DNA of 64,000 bases, from NCBI RefSeq assembly GCF_002005225.1, contig NZ_CP019724.1, positions 4,466,501 to 4,530,500 on the forward strand, given 5' to 3'. Positions 61,978 through 64,000 of the stretch are shown here, one piece after another; the stretch's first letter is position 1, and every line of letters starts with the position of its first letter. The notes below the pieces were generated by a model. That model saw nothing but the letters and a program-made list of their open reading frames with translations. It made no database searches and was not told the origin of the DNA. Origin of the DNA: Streptomyces pactum. Lineage in GTDB: Bacteria; Actinomycetota; Actinomycetes; Streptomycetales; Streptomycetaceae. The translations under genes and the position numbers were made by a program.

Positions 61978-64000
61978 TTACTCGCCGAGGTGGGCGAGTT
62001 CGATGTCGTGGCCGTCGGCACCCGGGCCGGCGACCGTCAGGGACGTGGCCACCGGCGGGTAGCCGGTCGCGATGACGGTGTACTCACCGGCGTCCAGGTC
62101 GGTGAAGGCGTACGCCCCGTCCGCGCCGGTCGTGGCCGAGCCGACCACGTTGCCCGCCGCGTCGACCAGCGTGACGCGGGCGTCGGCCAGCGGACCGTGC
62201 GGCGCCCGCACGACGCCCTGGACCTGCGCCCCGGCCTGCAGGTCGACCTCGACCCGGGTGACCCCGGTGCCGCCGACCTCGACGGGCAGGGCGCGCGGCC
62301 GGTAGCCGACGGCGTTGACCGCGACGGTCACCGTGCCCGGCACCAGCTCGGCGAAGGAGAACTCGCCCGCCTCACCGGTGGCGGCGGTGGCCAGCAGGTC
62401 CCCGCGCACATCGGTCACGATCACCATCGCGTCCTTGACCGGCAGCCCGTTCTCCACGGCCCGGACCAGGCCGTTCAGCCCGCTGGTGCCGCTGAGCAGG
62501 ATGTCGTACGCGACCGGCTCGTCGTTCACGGCGATCGTCGACGCCTGCGGCTGGAAGCCGTCGGCGGAGGCGATCAGGACGTACGATCCCGCGCTCGGCG
62601 CGTCGAGGACGTAGGAGCCGTCGGCCCGGGCGACCGAGCGGCCGAGCTGCCGGCCACCCAGGGAGATCAGCGTGACGGCGGCCTGCGGGACCGGGGCGGA
62701 CTCGGCGCCGCGGACGAAACCGCGGACCGGGATGCCACCGGAGACGGCCGCCCCCGGCTCACCGGAGCCGGTCGCCGTGGCGACGGCGGCGAGCCGCTGC
62801 GCGGCCCCGGGCCGGAGGCCCGGTTCGGTGTCCGGGGCGGCCGACGTGGCCGGCGTCGCCGAGGTGGCCGAGGTGGCCGAGGTGGCCGAAGGCGCCGCCG
62901 CCGTCGCACCGGCCGGAACCGGCTCGGGGGCGACCCGGGTGGCCTCGGCCGGGGCCGGGCCCACCGGGGAGGCGGTCTCGGAGGCGGCCTCCGCCGCCTG
63001 GGCCAGGGCCCCCGAGGTGCGCAGCGGGACCTCCTTGATGAACAGCGTCACCAGGAAGCCGAGCAGTGCGATCGGCGCGACGTACAGGAAGATGTCGGCG
63101 ATGCCGTGTCCGTAGGCGCTCTCCAGCCAGGTGCGGATGGGCGCGGGCAGCAGATCCATGTCGGGGATCTGCCCGGAGCCCATGGCCTGGCCGGCCGCCG
63201 CCCGGTCCTCGGGCTCGAGCTGCCCGATGGTGTCGGTGGCGTAGTGGCTGATCCGGGTCGACATCACGGAGCCGAGCACCGAGACGCCCACCGCACCGCC
63301 GAGGGACCGGAAGAAGGTCACGACGGAGGAGGCCGCGCCCAGGTCGCTCGGGGCCACCTGGTTCTGCGTGCACAGGACCAGGTTCTGCATCATCATGCCG
63401 ACGCCCAGGCCCATCAGCGCCATGAAGATGCCGATGTGCCAGTACGGGGTGTCGTACCGCATCGTGCTGAGCAGACCGAGGCCCGCCGTCAGCAGCACGC
63501 CGCCGGCCAGCAGCCAGCGCTTCCACTTGCCGGTCTTGGTGATGACGATGCCGGAGACCGTCGACGAGACGAACAGGCCGCCGATCATCGGGATGGTCAT
63601 GACGCCCGACATGGTCGGGGACTTGTCCCGGGCGAGCTGGAAGTACTGGCTGAAGTAGACGGTGCCCGCGAACATCGCGATACCGACGAACAGCGAGGCC
63701 AGCGAGGCCAGCGTGATGGTGCGGTTCCGGAACAGGCGCAGCGGGATGATCGGCTCGCTGGCCTTCGACTCGACGAGGAGGAAGACCAGCGTCAGCACGA
63801 TCGCGCCGCCGACCATGGCGGCGGTCTGCCAGGACATCCAGGAGTACTTGTCGTCGGCGAAGGTGACCCAGACGAGCAGCAGGCAGACGGCGGCGGTGAC
63901 GAAGAAGGCGCCGGCCCAGTCGACCTTGACCTTCCGCTTGACCACGGGCAGGTGCAGCGTCTTCTGCAGCACGACCAGCGCGATGATCGCGAAGGGCACG
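61978..64000 (-). CDS. MFS transporter fused to carboxypeptidase-regulatory-like repeats (5' end outside window)
   Basis: 674 codons are visible; the start lies beyond the window. The first 330 residues are the C-terminal half of an EmrB/QacA-type MFS protein, with helices and loops such as IPLRLFRNRTITLASLASLFVG. A Pro/Ala-rich linker with repeated ATSATSATP units follows, then three tandem carboxypeptidase-regulatory/CnaB-type beta domains, one for each of VRGFVRGAESAPVPQAAVTLIS, LNGLVRAVENGLPVKDAMVIV and VQGVVRAPHGPLADARVTLV. A fusion of this kind is unusual for a drug pump; the domains may bind substrate or partner proteins outside the membrane. Confidence 0.88.
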   Translation of the reverse strand, partial: VPFAIIALVVLQKTLHLPVVKRKVKVDWAGAFFVTAAVCLLLVWVTFADDKYSWMSWQTAAMVGGAIVLTLVFLLVESKASEPIIPLRLFRNRTITLASLASLFVGIAMFAGTVYFSQYFQLARDKSPTMSGVMTIPMIGGLFVSSTVSGIVITKTGKWKRWLLAGGVLLTAGLGLLSTMRYDTPYWHIGIFMALMGLGVGMMMQNLVLCTQNQVAPSDLGAASSVVTFFRSLGGAVGVSVLGSVMSTRISHYATDTIGQLEPEDRAAAGQAMGSGQIPDMDLLPAPIRTWLESAYGHGIADIFLYVAPIALLGFLVTLFIKEVPLRTSGALAQAAEAASETASPVGPAPAEATRVAPEPVPAGATAAAPSATSATSATSATPATSAAPDTEPGLRPGAAQRLAAVATATGSGEPGAAVSGGIPVRGFVRGAESAPVPQAAVTLISLGGRQLGRSVARADGSYVLDAPSAGSYVLIASADGFQPQASTIAVNDEPVAYDILLSGTSGLNGLVRAVENGLPVKDAMVIVTDVRGDLLATAATGEAGEFSFAELVPGTVTVAVNAVGYRPRALPVEVGGTGVTRVEVDLQAGAQVQGVVRAPHGPLADARVTLVDAAGNVVGSATTGADGAYAFTDLDAGEYTVIATGYPPVATSLTVAGPGADGHDIELAHLGE

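Overview
The window is a 64-kb piece of a very GC-rich actinobacterial chromosome, almost certainly Streptomyces. Evidence: strong G/C third-position bias, frequent GTG starts, 4-nt ATGA/GTGA gene overlaps, three tRNA genes without encoded CCA, a copper/DtpA locus and a subtilisin-inhibitor (SSI) gene typical of the genus, and a possible rare TTA codon. From memory the gene order resembles the central core of the S. coelicolor chromosome downstream of oriC (serS, pheA, copper operon, pepP, htrA, tRNA-Ser, then further regulators); this was not checked against a database.

Layout. 0-7 kb: the 5' end of an RNA 2'-phosphotransferase, an M24-peptidase/EphD-type hydrolase-dehydrogenase pair, and a four-gene ABC-2 exporter set (two ATPases, two permeases). 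7-11 kb: HAD phosphatase, serS, a gene-free 0.57-kb stretch rich in DnaA-box-like nonamers, then pheA. 11-17.5 kb: a copper-trafficking cluster on the minus strand (membrane protein, YcnI-like, Sco, PCuAC chaperone, CopCD, Dyp peroxidase DtpA). 17.8-26 kb: an ATP-binding anti-sigma-like protein, Xaa-Pro aminopeptidase, a SpoIIE/PP2C-type phosphatase preceded by an in-frame, stop-terminated, TTA-containing 30-codon ORF, a small primase-polymerase-like protein, a DUF5926/SEC-C protein and a second ATP-binding regulator. 26-29 kb: glycerophosphodiester phosphodiesterase and an HtrA-type protease ending at tRNA-Ser(UGA). 29-34 kb: a more variable stretch with an unrecognised 404-aa protein beside the tRNA, a DJ-1/PfpI protein, two small hypotheticals, a primase-polymerase gene with a LexA-like box just upstream, and a small secreted protein. 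34.7-39.3 kb: ECF sigma factor, acyl-CoA ligase, and a divergent MFS/TetR pair sharing two operator-like palindromes. 39.3-44.2 kb: one 1634-codon PAS/kinase-like/receiver protein that has lost the kinase histidine. 44.6-47.3 kb: SSI-type protease inhibitor, tRNA-Ser(GCU), tRNA-Arg(ACG) and a penicillin-binding protein. 47.4-64 kb: HxlR regulator, DUF2797 protein, amidohydrolase, a response regulator/kinase/glycosyltransferase operon, MFS pump plus TetR, a PPOX protein, a STAS protein with a (GGPD)n tail, two GAF-ANTAR proteins, a YceI protein, and an MFS transporter fused to carboxypeptidase-regulatory-like repeats that runs off the window.

Most genes are core housekeeping or regulation. I see no integrase, transposase, CRISPR array, biosynthetic cluster or obvious defence island. 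The most interesting signals are regulatory or structural: the DnaA-box cluster, the TTA/stop-interrupted 5' extension of the phosphatase, the pseudokinase with its repeat-rich linker, the LexA-like box before the primase-polymerase gene, a hairpin that places a glycosyltransferase start codon in its loop, and many short tandem repeats just past gene ends.
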